A stretch of 64,000 bases of DNA from Nocardia wallacei. Lineage in GTDB: Bacteria > Actinomycetota > Actinomycetes > Mycobacteriales > Mycobacteriaceae. The position numbers and the translations under genes were made by a program. The stretch spans positions 22,538-86,537 of the forward strand of contig NZ_JARWOP010000358.1 in NCBI RefSeq assembly GCF_029868745.1, in the 5' to 3' direction. Positions 16,968-24,963 of this stretch are shown here, in pieces. The stretch's first letter is position 1, and every line of letters begins with the position of its first letter. The notes under the pieces were generated by a model, which did no database searches, was not told the DNA's origin, and worked only from the letters and a program-made list of their open reading frames with translations.

Positions 16968-18644
16968 ATGACCACGCTGCGACAGCGGCTGACCCGCGCG
17001 CTCGATGCCCGCAGTCGCGGGAACACCGCACTCGGCCCCTATCACGTGACCGTCGACCGGGATCTGCGCGTGCCCATGGACGACGGGGTGGAACTGCTCG
17101 GCGATCTCTACCGTCCCCTCGGCCCCGACCCCGCGTTGCCGACCGTCGTCATCCGCGGCCCCTACGGCCGGCGCGGCATCATCGGCGGGGCCGCGCGCGC
17201 CCTCGCCTACGAGGGTTTCCCGGTGTTCTTCCAGAGTTCCCGCGGCACTTGGGGTTCGGGCGGCCGGTTCACCCCGCAGATCGATGAACAGCGCGACGGC
17301 ATCGCCACCCACCGTTGGGTCCGCTGCCAGCCGTGGTTCACCGGCCGGCTGGCGACCTTCGGCGAAAGCTACATGGGCTACACCCAGTGGGCCGTCGCCG
17401 GAAAGATGTGCCGCGAGGATCCGGACAACGCGCCCGAGGCACTGATCCTGCAGATCACGATGCCCGATTTCGGCGAGATCACCTGGGAAAACGGGGCTTT
17501 CGCGCTGCGCAACGCCCTCGGCTGGAGCAACCTCATGGACCGCATGGGCCGTGGGCCGCGTGGCCTGGTCACCATCCCGTTCGCTGATCGACAGTTGCAC
17601 AAGGCGTTCGACGTGCTGCCGTTGAGCGCGGGCGACACCGCCGCGGTCGGGCATCCCATCCACTGGTATCAGGACTGGGTCCGGCACGAGCGGCTCACCG
17701 ACGAGTACTGGACCCGGCAGTCGCACACCGAGTCGGTTTCCGATGTCACCGCGCCGGTGCTGATGGTCACCGGCTGGTACGACATCTTCACCCCCTGGCA
17801 GCTACGGACCTACCGGCGTCTGGTCGAGGCGGGCAATCCGCCGCGGCTGACCATCGGTCCGTGGGGGCACGTGTCGCGCGGCAAAGCCGGTCCCGCGCAT
17901 AGGGATTCGGTCGCCTTCTTGAAGGAGGTGTTCGCCGGTACGCCCTCCGGGCGGGCGACGCCGGTGCGCGCCTACCAGACCGGCGCGCGGCAGTGGCACG
18001 ATCTCGAGGTGTGGCCCCCGGCGGGCTCGGCCGCGCGAGACTGGCTGCTGCACACCGGCGGCGGACTGGCGACGGCCGCCGGGCCCGCCGGTGTCACTCG
18101 TTACACCTACGATCCCGCCGATCCCACACCCGCCGTGGGCGGGCCGAGCCTGACTCCGCAGACGCTGCCGATGGACAATGCCGCGCACGAGCGCCGCGCG
18201 GACGTCGCGGTGTTCCGGTCGGAGCCGCTCGGCGCACCGCTCGACATCGCCGGAGAACCGCTCGCCGCCATCCGAGTACGTTCCTCCGCGCCGAGCTTCG
18301 ACGTCTTCGTCCGCCTCACCGACGTCCATCCCGACGGCCGCTCGATCACGGTCTGCGACGGCATCCGCCGCATCGGCTCGATCGGTTCCGCCGCCACCGA
18401 TCCACCGCCCGACGACGACGGGTTCCGAGTGGTCGAGGTCGCGCTGTGGCCAGCGTTCCATCGCTTCGCGGCCGGTCACCGCATCGGGGTGCAGGTGAGT
18501 TCCGGAGCGCATCCGCGCTACGCGCGCAATCCGGGCACCGGCGAACCCGCGGACACGGCCGCCACCATCCGCGCCGCTCGCCAGGAGATCTCCCACGAGG
18601 GGCCGCACGCCTCGCACATCACCCTTCCGGTGTGGACCCCATGA
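16968..18644 (+). CDS. CocE/NonD-family X-Pro-dipeptidyl-peptidase-like hydrolase
   Basis: A 558-residue serine hydrolase. The alpha/beta-hydrolase domain carries the nucleophile Ser134 in FGESYMG, the acid in GWYDIFTPWQ and the base in IGPWGH. The C-terminal half is the jelly-roll XPP domain ending in SSGAHPRYARNPGTG. Relatives cleave acyl esters or N-terminal X-Pro amides, such as cocaine esterase and glutaryl-acylase-like enzymes. The ATG at 16968 has GAGGAGGCGGA directly upstream; longer in-frame starts would run through the preceding genes. No signal peptide is apparent. A TTTGT-G-ACAAA repeat at 16914-16924 lies in the promoter region. Confidence 0.85.
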   Translation: MTTLRQRLTRALDARSRGNTALGPYHVTVDRDLRVPMDDGVELLGDLYRPLGPDPALPTVVIRGPYGRRGIIGGAARALAYEGFPVFFQSSRGTWGSGGRFTPQIDEQRDGIATHRWVRCQPWFTGRLATFGESYMGYTQWAVAGKMCREDPDNAPEALILQITMPDFGEITWENGAFALRNALGWSNLMDRMGRGPRGLVTIPFADRQLHKAFDVLPLSAGDTAAVGHPIHWYQDWVRHERLTDEYWTRQSHTESVSDVTAPVLMVTGWYDIFTPWQLRTYRRLVEAGNPPRLTIGPWGHVSRGKAGPAHRDSVAFLKEVFAGTPSGRATPVRAYQTGARQWHDLEVWPPAGSAARDWLLHTGGGLATAAGPAGVTRYTYDPADPTPAVGGPSLTPQTLPMDNAAHERRADVAVFRSEPLGAPLDIAGEPLAAIRVRSSAPSFDVFVRLTDVHPDGRSITVCDGIRRIGSIGSAATDPPPDDDGFRVVEVALWPAFHRFAAGHRIGVQVSSGAHPRYARNPGTGEPADTAATIRAARQEISHEGPHASHITLPVWTP

Positions 18645-18701
18645 GCGCCGGCCGGTTGTGTCACACTTACCGTCCAGGGTTCTCTTGCCCGAGGGGTAAC
18701 C

Positions 18702-19106
18702 ATGCGCATCGTGCCGGTCCTGCTTGCGATCTCGGTGTGCTGTCTGGTCGCCTGTAAGTCGGGCGATAGCGGGCCCGGTGTGACAACGGTGCCGACGACG
18801 AATTCCGTGGCGACGGTGGTCCCTGCCAGTCCCCTTGGGACGGTGCAGAGTTCACGACCGGCCCGGCCGAACAGTCCGGGTTTCGGTCCGCCCGCGCCCG
18901 GATCGGACGTGCCCGCCGAACGGCCCGCGCCCGGCGGCGGTGACGACCTGCCGCCCACGGCGGTCATCTCGCCGGGCAAACCCGTTACCGGCGCGGGCAT
19001 TCCGACCTCCGTGACGCCGCTACCCCCGCGGCCGCGCAGCGCCGAGCCGCCACCGTCCAGCATTCCGCGACCGGCGCCCGGCACGGGAACCACACCGTCG
19101 CCATGA
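18702..19106 (+). CDS. proline-rich lipoprotein
   Basis: A 134-residue protein with a short signal peptide ending in a lipobox (CLVACK, acylated Cys near residue 18). An almost entirely Pro/Thr/Ser/Gly-rich disordered chain follows. No fold is recognisable; it may be a cell-wall-spanning tether. The last four bases overlap the start of the next gene (ATGA), so the lipoprotein and the following membrane protein are probably made together. Confidence 0.7.
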   Translation: MRIVPVLLAISVCCLVACKSGDSGPGVTTVPTTNSVATVVPASPLGTVQSSRPARPNSPGFGPPAPGSDVPAERPAPGGGDDLPPTAVISPGKPVTGAGIPTSVTPLPPRPRSAEPPPSSIPRPAPGTGTTPSP

Positions 19107-19999
19107 TCTCCGAGCGACCGGGCGATTCGGCGTCTTTTCAACGGGCCGTCTCGGTTGCGGTCGCGGTCTCGCAGGCCACGCTGACCGCCACCGTCCTGTA
19201 CTTCTTCGGGCTCACCTACACCCGGTCGTGGTACGCGCATTTCGGTGTCGACGCGCGATTCCTGGATCTCAGCGCGCAGGACTACGTGGTCAGAAGCCTC
19301 AACGGCGCGTTCTTTCCCGTCGTTGTCGCGCTGTTGATCGTCTCGGGTCTCGTTGCGGCACAGCGGGTGCCGATCATGGTCGCCGCCCGGGTCCGGCGGC
19401 CGCGGCGGGTATTGCGAATCTGGGCGGGCGGCGTCGCCGTCGCCGGAACCGCGCTCGGTGCGGCGGTGGCGGTCGGGGTGCTCGTCCGCGGCCACCTGCC
19501 GCACGCCATGAGCCTCGGTCTGCCGGTGATGCTGCTCACGAGCGTGGGGTTAGTCGGATATCGCCTACACCTGGAGACCGGTTATCGCGCCCTGCTGCAT
19601 CGCGGTCGTCGCCGCCGACCGCCACCGACGTCCTGGGTCCTCATCCTGGCGTTGCTGATCCTCGGCTTCCTCGGAACGTTCTGGGCTATCGGGTCGTACG
19701 CCGCCGAGCAGGCCGGGCGAGACGCACGGGCGGCGGAGGAAGGCGGCCTGCCCGGCCAGCCGGTCGCGGTGATATTCAGCGTCGACCGGCTCGCCATCGG
19801 AGGCGGCGGCGCCCGGGTCGACGCGATCACCACCCCGGGCGACAAGTACCGCTTCCAGTACAGCGGCCTGCTCCTGCTCGCCCGCTCCAACGACAAATAC
19901 ATTCTCGTGCCACACAATTGGAGCGCACGACACGGCGACCGCGTATTCGTCATCAACGCGAGCGACGAACTACGCATCGACCTCGCACCCCATCCCTGA
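19103..19999 (+). CDS. membrane protein of unknown function
   Basis: A 298-residue protein with about five hydrophobic segments (near residues 17-35, 72-90, 112-135, 140-160 and 185-205) and a soluble C-terminal domain of about 90 residues. The first extracytoplasmic loop has a TYTRSWYAHFGVD stretch also found in other actinobacterial membrane proteins that I cannot name. It is translationally coupled to the upstream lipoprotein gene by an ATGA overlap, which suggests the two work at the membrane together. No catalytic motif is visible. Confidence 0.7.
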   Translation: MISERPGDSASFQRAVSVAVAVSQATLTATVLYFFGLTYTRSWYAHFGVDARFLDLSAQDYVVRSLNGAFFPVVVALLIVSGLVAAQRVPIMVAARVRRPRRVLRIWAGGVAVAGTALGAAVAVGVLVRGHLPHAMSLGLPVMLLTSVGLVGYRLHLETGYRALLHRGRRRRPPPTSWVLILALLILGFLGTFWAIGSYAAEQAGRDARAAEEGGLPGQPVAVIFSVDRLAIGGGGARVDAITTPGDKYRFQYSGLLLLARSNDKYILVPHNWSARHGDRVFVINASDELRIDLAPHP

Positions 20000-20123
20000 A
20001 GGAGCCGCAGCTCAGGCCCCACCCCTGCCCTGCCGTCGCCCCTCCGCCGCCAGTGTCCTAACCCCCTGTGGCACAACCGAACCCACGCCTCATAGGGTGA
20101 AGGATCAAGTCCGAGGAGCCCCG

Positions 20124-20267
20124 ATGAAGCGCCTACTGTTCCTACTGATCGCCATCATCATCGCCCTGTCCACCCTCGACTACAGCCAATCCGCAGGCCA
20201 CTACGGAATCCTGATAGCCGCAGGCATAATCTCTCTCCTCCTCCTGACCGACAAACTCATCGAGTAA
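20124..20267 (+). CDS. 47-residue hydrophobic membrane peptide
   Basis: A short frame starting with ATG and preceded by GAGGAG at good spacing. It encodes MKRLLFLLIAIIIALSTL, then a polar turn, a second hydrophobic stretch GILIAAGIISLLLL and a charged end. Two membrane-spanning helices in a hairpin are predicted. The family is not recognised. Strong spacing and composition make it likely to be real. Confidence 0.55.
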   Translation: MKRLLFLLIAIIIALSTLDYSQSAGHYGILIAAGIISLLLLTDKLIE

Positions 20268-20399
20268 CCGAGCTTCGGCCCGCACCTTGATTCCCGCCGG
20301 GGGGCGCCGCACTCGTGCACGGTGACGAAATGCTCTATCGCGCAGTGAATATCGAGCGAATGATTCCGCCTGAAATATTTCGTATGCAGGAGGAGAAAT

Positions 20400-20696
20400 A
20401 TGAACAGGCGAACCATAGGCTCAGCAGTGCTCGCATGTGCCGCTATCGGCGGGCTCACTACGTTCGCTGCGGGCTCCGCATCGGCGGAAACCAACATTCG
20501 CTCATATTCGGGCTACGGAGCAGAACAAGCTTGCAATTTCGACAAGGCCCGCACCCCCTACCGCGCAGGCGAAGAAGTCGTGCTGTGCGATCGCGGCAAT
20601 CGGGGCGTGTACCACCTCACCGTAGTTCCCAACGCCGAAATCCCGCTCCACCTCGCCAGACTCGCGGTCACCGGAAGCTTCGACGGTCTGTCGTAA
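20400..20696 (+). CDS. small secreted protein
   Basis: A 98-residue product with a GGAGGAG ribosome binding site and a typical Sec signal peptide (NRR start, hydrophobic core, ASA-ET cleavage near residue 29). The mature chain of about 69 residues contains two cysteines that could form one disulfide, in a segment resembling small beta-sandwich extracellular proteins. The family is not recognised. The upstream region is relatively AT-rich and the gene appears to be transcribed alone. Confidence 0.7.
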   Translation: MNRRTIGSAVLACAAIGGLTTFAAGSASAETNIRSYSGYGAEQACNFDKARTPYRAGEEVVLCDRGNRGVYHLTVVPNAEIPLHLARLAVTGSFDGLS

Positions 20697-20938
20697 CGGC
20701 CTATCCGATCCATCGGTACGGACGACGCCCATGACTATCGGGGCGATCAGCGCTCCCAACAGCGCGGTCATTACGCAGACGAGGGTGATTACTCGCCGCA
20801 TCGGCATAATGGGCACGGTCCCTGGCAGATGCTGAACACAACTTTGCGAAGCTCATACCGGGTGGGTGATGTCCTGTTCCCTGCCGCGGCGGAGAGTGCA
20901 AGGTATCCGATTCGCCGCGGCGCGTGGGAAGGGTAGCG

Positions 20939-21163
20939 ATGGACGAGACTGTGAGAAGTTCAGGGGGGTCGCGACTTTCGGCGGGGCAGTGGGTGGCTGT
21001 CGTGCTGACTGTGTTGGCGGCGGTGTTCGTCATCGAGAACCGGGGGCGGGTCGAGATCGAGTTTTTGTTGATCACGATTCGTTCGCCGATGTGGCTGGTG
21101 TTGCTGGTGGTGTTCGCTGTCGGATGGCTCTCGGGGATGCTGTTTCGGCGGGTGCGGCGCTGA
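20939..21163 (+). CDS. LapA-domain (DUF1049) small membrane protein
   Basis: A 74-residue protein with two membrane helices separated by the short ENRGRVEIEFLLITI stretch typical of LapA-domain proteins, and a GWLSGMLFRRVRR tail. ATG at 20939 follows GGGAAGGG. LapA proteins are inner-membrane factors linked to envelope assembly in Gram-negatives; the actinobacterial role is not known. It is convergent with the SulP gene, 12 bp apart. Confidence 0.75.
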   Translation: MDETVRSSGGSRLSAGQWVAVVLTVLAAVFVIENRGRVEIEFLLITIRSPMWLVLLVVFAVGWLSGMLFRRVRR

Positions 21164-21175
21164 ATCGTAGAGCGA

Positions 21176-22882
21176 TCAGTTGTCCTGCGCCGGGTCGCCT
21201 GGTAGGTCGGCGATGGCCGCGGTGACGGTGGGATATACGCCGAGGGGGGTGCCTGATTTCGCCGCGCCCAGTTCGTCGCCGAATTGGCCGATGGAGCGGG
21301 CGATGCGGAAGTCGACGCCGCGGCGGGCGAGGGTGTCGCGCAGGTCGGTGAGCATGGCCGCGGCGGTGACGTCGATGGTCGGCGAGGTCTCGGCGTCGAG
21401 GACGACCAGGGTGGTGCGTGCGGTGCACAGGTGCTCGATGCGGTCGCGGACGTGGTCGGCGTTGGCGAAGTACAGTCCGGACTCGACGCGGACTACAAGC
21501 AGGTCGGGACGTTGCCGCGGCTGCGGATGCCGGTCGGCGTCGAGCCACAGCGTGCCCTGTTTCACCAGCGGGGCGACGTGCGGGCGGGACGTGCGATAGA
21601 CCAGCAGCAGCATCGAGACGCCGATGCCGATCAACAGGCCGGGCAGCGTGTCGAACAGCAGCACCCCTGCCATGGCCGCCAGCGCGGCCAGGAAATCGGC
21701 ACGCGCCGACCGCCCGTAGATGGCGCCCAGCCGATCGGTCCACACCCGGTACAGCCGTCGCAACGCGGCGATGTCGACCAGTTCGATGACCGCGGCGATG
21801 ACCACGCCCGCGAGCGTCGCCTCGGGCAGCCGCTCGAACAGTCCGGTGAGCAGCAGCAGCGTCAGTACCGTCAACGCCGCCACCACCAACCCACTGACCT
21901 GCGTCTTCGCTCCGGCCGAGCCGTTGACGGCGGTCTTGGACAGACTGCCGTTGACGACCATGCCGGACGCCAGCCCGGACCCGAGGTTGGCGGCGCCGAG
22001 CCCGAGCAGTTCCCGGTTGGCGTCCACGCGGTAACCGGCCTTGGCCGCATAGGTTTTCGCCGCGCCGAGGCCCTCGGCGAACCCGATCAGCAGCACGCCG
22101 ACCGCCGGCCCGAGCAGATCGAGATAGTCGTGGAAGTCGACGCCGCCGGGCAGCCCGACCGACGGCAGCCCCGCATCGATGTGCCCGACGATATCGACCC
22201 CCTTGCCGTCCAGCCCGAACACGCCCACCGCGACGATGCCCAGCAACACGGCCAGCAGAGATCCCGGCACCAGGGGCAGCCACCTTTTCAACCCCAGCAC
22301 CACCGCCAGACTCGACACGCCCAAAACTGCCGTGCGCCATTGCGTTTCACCCAGTCCGGACAGCACACCCCAAGCTTGCTCGAAGAAATTGCCCGCATGT
22401 TTGTCGATGCCGAGCAGCTTGGGAACCTGCCCGATGATGATCGTGAACGCCAGCCCGACGATGAACCCTTTGAGCACCGGCTCCGAGATGAAGGCGGCCA
22501 CGAACCCGAGCCGGGCCAGCCCGGCCAGCAACCCGGCCACTCCGGTCGCGAGCGCGAGCACGGTCGACAACGCGAGGTAGCGGCCGCCGTCGGCGCCGGC
22601 CAGCGGCGTCACGATCGCCGCCGACAGCGCCGCCGTGGCCGACATCGGCCCCACCACCAGATGCCGCGAACTGCCCGCCAGCGCGTACAGGATCAGCGCC
22701 GGGACGGCCGCGTAGAGCCCGGTGACGGGCGGCACCCCGGCGATCGAGGCGTAGGCGAGCGCCTCCGGCACCAGCACCGCCCAAACCGTCAGCCCCGCAA
22801 GGACATCGGGACGCAACCAGCCGCGCTGATAGCCCTGCAGGGACAGGAACACCGGCCAGCGTGCCGCCATCGACTTCACCAC
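21176..22882 (-). CDS. SulP/SLC26-family anion transporter with STAS domain
   Basis: A 568-residue transporter. The N-terminal region (about residues 15-400) carries the SulP signature: VLVPEALAYASIAGVPPVTGLYAA, then the VVGPMSATAALSAA segment and about 12-14 membrane helices. The C-terminal 130 residues form a STAS domain with the VLDAETSPTIDVTAAAML strand-helix. Members carry sulfate, bicarbonate or other anions, and the substrate here is not determinable. A GTG at 22882 and an ATG at 22870 are both plausible starts. It is divergent from the DUF6325/SHOCT genes across about 230 bp. Confidence 0.88.
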   Translation of the reverse strand: MVKSMAARWPVFLSLQGYQRGWLRPDVLAGLTVWAVLVPEALAYASIAGVPPVTGLYAAVPALILYALAGSSRHLVVGPMSATAALSAAIVTPLAGADGGRYLALSTVLALATGVAGLLAGLARLGFVAAFISEPVLKGFIVGLAFTIIIGQVPKLLGIDKHAGNFFEQAWGVLSGLGETQWRTAVLGVSSLAVVLGLKRWLPLVPGSLLAVLLGIVAVGVFGLDGKGVDIVGHIDAGLPSVGLPGGVDFHDYLDLLGPAVGVLLIGFAEGLGAAKTYAAKAGYRVDANRELLGLGAANLGSGLASGMVVNGSLSKTAVNGSAGAKTQVSGLVVAALTVLTLLLLTGLFERLPEATLAGVVIAAVIELVDIAALRRLYRVWTDRLGAIYGRSARADFLAALAAMAGVLLFDTLPGLLIGIGVSMLLLVYRTSRPHVAPLVKQGTLWLDADRHPQPRQRPDLLVVRVESGLYFANADHVRDRIEHLCTARTTLVVLDAETSPTIDVTAAAMLTDLRDTLARRGVDFRIARSIGQFGDELGAAKSGTPLGVYPTVTAAIADLPGDPAQDN

Positions 22883-23114
22883 CAGCCCAACGACTTACAC
22901 GCCGCCGACACGGATCTGCCGGGCGAAATCACCACGCCCACCGCCGGTCGTCGCGGTTCACCGATGACTGTGCCCATGCGCGACACGCTATGACCGCAGG
23001 GGCCGCGGCTCGTCACACCGTCAGGGTGAAACCGCCCCATGCCCCGCCGTCACGCGGCGCGGTTCACCCGAATCGGATGAGGCGAGCACCGGCGCCGCGC
23101 CGCACGATCGTGGC

Positions 23115-23534
23115 ATGGCAGACAACGGTCTCGGTCCCGTGGAACTGGCGGTCCTCACCTTCCCCGGCAGGCGGGCAGCGCCCTCGGTCGTCGATGCGCT
23201 GAGCGCGGTGGTCGACCGCGGCGACGCGACCATCATCGACCTGGTCTATCTGATGAAGGACGACAGCGGCCGCGTCGACCAGATCGAAGTGGACGAACCG
23301 CTGCACGACATCGGTCTCGCGGACCTGGCCGTCGAACCCCGCGGTCTGGTGAGCGACGAGGACCTCGCGCTGATCCGGGACACCATGGAACCGGCCACCT
23401 CGGCGCTCGTCGTGGTGTACGAGCAAACCTGGGCTCGGCGGCTGGCCACCACCATCGCCGACGCCGGCGGCGAACTCGTGCTGCAGGTCCAGATTCCCCG
23501 CGACGCCGTCGACGCGGCGCTCGCCGCCTCCTGA
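23115..23534 (+). CDS. DUF6325-family protein
   Basis: A 139-residue cytoplasmic protein matching the DUF6325 pattern: GPVELAVLTFPG near the start, DATIIDLVYLMKDD and IEVDEPL in the middle, and a YEQTWARRLATTIADAGGEL helix near the end. The function is unknown. In actinobacteria this family commonly sits next to SHOCT-domain proteins, as here, with a possible role in envelope stress. It is followed after 15 bp by a SHOCT protein gene. Confidence 0.75.
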   Translation: MADNGLGPVELAVLTFPGRRAAPSVVDALSAVVDRGDATIIDLVYLMKDDSGRVDQIEVDEPLHDIGLADLAVEPRGLVSDEDLALIRDTMEPATSALVVVYEQTWARRLATTIADAGGELVLQVQIPRDAVDAALAAS

Positions 23535-23549
23535 GAAAGGAACCACCCC

Positions 23550-23831
23550 ATGGTGTTTCGAGCCGGACGCGTCGGCCGTCCCGGTCTGCTCGGGGCGGTC
23601 GCACGAACCGCCGTCGTGACCGGAACCGCCAGCGCCACCGCCAACGCCGTCAACCGCCGCGCCCAGCAGCGCGCCGCCGAACAGCAGCCATATCCGCAGC
23701 AACAGGCGCCGGATGTCCCGCCGCCCGATGACGATTTGGTCGGCAAGCTGCAACGCCTCGGCGAGTTACACGCGTCGGGAGCGCTGTCCGACGAGGAATT
23801 CGCCGCCGCGAAGGCGCAACTGCTGCGGTGA
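23550..23831 (+). CDS. SHOCT-domain protein
   Basis: A 93-residue protein with a basic, Ala/Gly-rich N-terminus, a Gln/Pro-rich linker and a C-terminal SHOCT domain (LQRLGELHASGALSDEEFAA). SHOCT domains are short oligomerisation modules usually attached to membrane proteins. It follows the DUF6325 gene closely, with GAAAGGAACC before the ATG, and is clearly part of the same operon. Confidence 0.75.
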   Translation: MVFRAGRVGRPGLLGAVARTAVVTGTASATANAVNRRAQQRAAEQQPYPQQQAPDVPPPDDDLVGKLQRLGELHASGALSDEEFAAAKAQLLR

Positions 23832-23852
23832 CATCGGCCGGCACGACACATT

Positions 23853-23869
23853 TCACCCTCGCCGGGTGA
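23853..23869. promoter_or_regulatory. inverted repeat upstream of the PLDN/SHOCT gene
   Basis: TCACCC and GGGTGA form a perfect 6-bp inverted repeat with a five-base spacer, about 80 bp before the start at 23952. Related elements GGGTGAA (23024-23030) and TTCACCC (23063-23069) lie upstream of the DUF6325 gene, so both transcripts may share a regulator. Confidence 0.35.
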
Positions 23870-23951
23870 TCCTCGGCAGTGCTTCGGTCCTAGCGTTGCC
23901 GCCATCGTCGCAATTCTGCGGCGGATTTCGACCGAGTACGCGAGGTGAACC

Positions 23952-24326
23952 ATGTCGGTGTGGGAAGTGCTGTGGCTGTTGGTGATGAGTTTCGCCTTCG
24001 TGGCCTACCTGCTCATGCTGTTCTACATCATCGGCGACCTGTTCCGAGACCGGGAAACCTCGGGCTGGGTCAAGGCCGTCTGGATCGTGTTCCTGTTCGT
24101 CGTGCCGCTACTCACCTCGCTCGTATATCTCCTGGTCCGAGGCCGTGGCATGGCGGAGCGCAGCGCGGCCGCCATCGAGTCCACCCGGGCCGCGGAGAAG
24201 GACTACATCCGGTCGGCCGCGGGCACCAATTCCGCGGCACAGATCGCCGACGCCAAGAAACTCCTCGACGACGGCGCTATTTCCCCGCAGGAATTCGACC
24301 GGCTCAAGCACAAGGCGCTGGCCTGA
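23952..24326 (+). CDS. PLD-nuclease-N-like membrane protein with SHOCT domain
   Basis: A 124-residue protein with two membrane helices (about residues 6-27 and 43-63) of the PLDc_N type (DRETSGWVKAVWIVFLFVVP) and a C-terminal SHOCT domain (AKKLLDDGAISPQEFDRLKH). It has no catalytic HKD motif, so it is a membrane scaffold rather than a phospholipase. It is the third member of the DUF6325/SHOCT set and probably oligomerises with the preceding SHOCT protein. Its stop abuts the stop of the convergent small gene. Confidence 0.75.
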   Translation: MSVWEVLWLLVMSFAFVAYLLMLFYIIGDLFRDRETSGWVKAVWIVFLFVVPLLTSLVYLLVRGRGMAERSAAAIESTRAAEKDYIRSAAGTNSAAQIADAKKLLDDGAISPQEFDRLKHKALA

Positions 24327-24527
24327 CTACTCCAGTTCGGGCGACTCGTCGACGAATTCGGCGCTCCTGCGCAGCATTCGGTCGGCCGCCGCACGGAGCT
24401 GGTCGGGCTGCATCGTGAGCGCTGTCTGATCCATCGCCCCGGAGGGGTGCGACTCGCCGCTTCGCCGCCCCTGCTCCAGCTGCCAATCAACGAGTGCATC
24501 GATGTCGTCCGGTGGTGGCGTGGTCAT
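24327..24527 (-). CDS. small hypothetical protein
   Basis: A 66-residue soluble, acidic product starting at ATG 24527 with GGGAGCC upstream. It begins MTTPPPDDIDALVDWQLEQG and has a helical C-terminus with RAAADRMLRRSAEFVDESPE. The family is not recognised. It is convergent with the PLDN/SHOCT gene, with stop codons directly abutting, and divergent from arsR. The clean fit between neighbours supports a real gene, but no functional evidence is visible. Confidence 0.5.
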   Translation of the reverse strand: MTTPPPDDIDALVDWQLEQGRRSGESHPSGAMDQTALTMQPDQLRAAADRMLRRSAEFVDESPELE

Positions 24528-24597
24528 GCGGGCGGCTCCCGGGTCGATTCGGCGGGTACAGCGAACAGCCTGGTGGGCAGGCACCGGATTTGCCTTT

Positions 24598-24635
24598 CAT
24601 TTCGACATCCATCAATATCGATGGATGTCGAAATG
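24598..24635. promoter_or_regulatory. 38-bp near-perfect palindrome, ArsR operator over the arsR start
   Basis: Perfect 16-bp arms (CATTTCGACATCCATC and its complement) flank the six bases AATATC. The core ATCAATATCGAT resembles ArsR-type operators. The in-frame ATG of arsR at 24625 lies inside the right arm, so transcription probably starts at or near the ATG and repressor binding would cover it. Confidence 0.75.
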
Positions 24636-24963
24636 CTCGGGCACGCCGTACACCCGTCCACCGCTGGACGCGCAGACCGCGGTTCGGGTGGCAGCAGTGT
24701 TCAAGGCGTTGTCGGATCCGGTGCGGCTGCGGCTGCTGTCGGCGATCGCCTCCCGGACCGGGCAGGAGGCGTGCGTGTGCGACGTGTCCGACGGTCTCGA
24801 CGTCTCCCAGCCCACCGTCTCCCACCACCTGAAGGTGCTGCGCGAAGCGGGACTGCTCACCAGTGAGCGTCGCGCCTCCTGGGTGTACTACCGCGTTGTT
24901 CCCGAAGCGCTGCAACGGGTTTCGCATCTGCTGGCGATCGAGGCCGGGTCGGTGATCGCGTGA
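24625..24963 (+). CDS. arsR: ArsR-family arsenic-responsive repressor
   Basis: A 112-residue winged-helix repressor: FKALSDPVRLRLLSAIASR, then the recognition region DVSQPTVSHHLKVLREAGLL and the wing RRASWVYYRV. Candidate As(III) ligands are Cys4 and the pair in EACVCDV. It is directly followed by an ACR3 arsenite exporter with a 4-nt overlap, so the substrate assignment is sound. The start is placed at ATG 24625, inside the operator. A longer in-frame start at 24502 would put the operator inside the coding region. No arsenate reductase gene is visible next to the pair. Confidence 0.85.
   Translation: MSKCSGTPYTRPPLDAQTAVRVAAVFKALSDPVRLRLLSAIASRTGQEACVCDVSDGLDVSQPTVSHHLKVLREAGLLTSERRASWVYYRVVPEALQRVSHLLAIEAGSVIA

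Noticed and set aside
20502..20816. 104-codon minus-strand frame with a hydrophobic N-terminus (RRVITLVCVMTALLGALIAP)
   Set aside because: The first helix looks like a real membrane segment, but most of the frame is antisense to a secreted-protein gene with a better start and signal peptide. It could be a short real gene if translation stopped early, but nothing supports that.
21284..22993. 569-codon plus-strand frame opposite the SulP transporter
   Set aside because: Gln/Arg/Asp-rich low-complexity text with no domain; antisense to an unambiguous transporter with a STAS domain.
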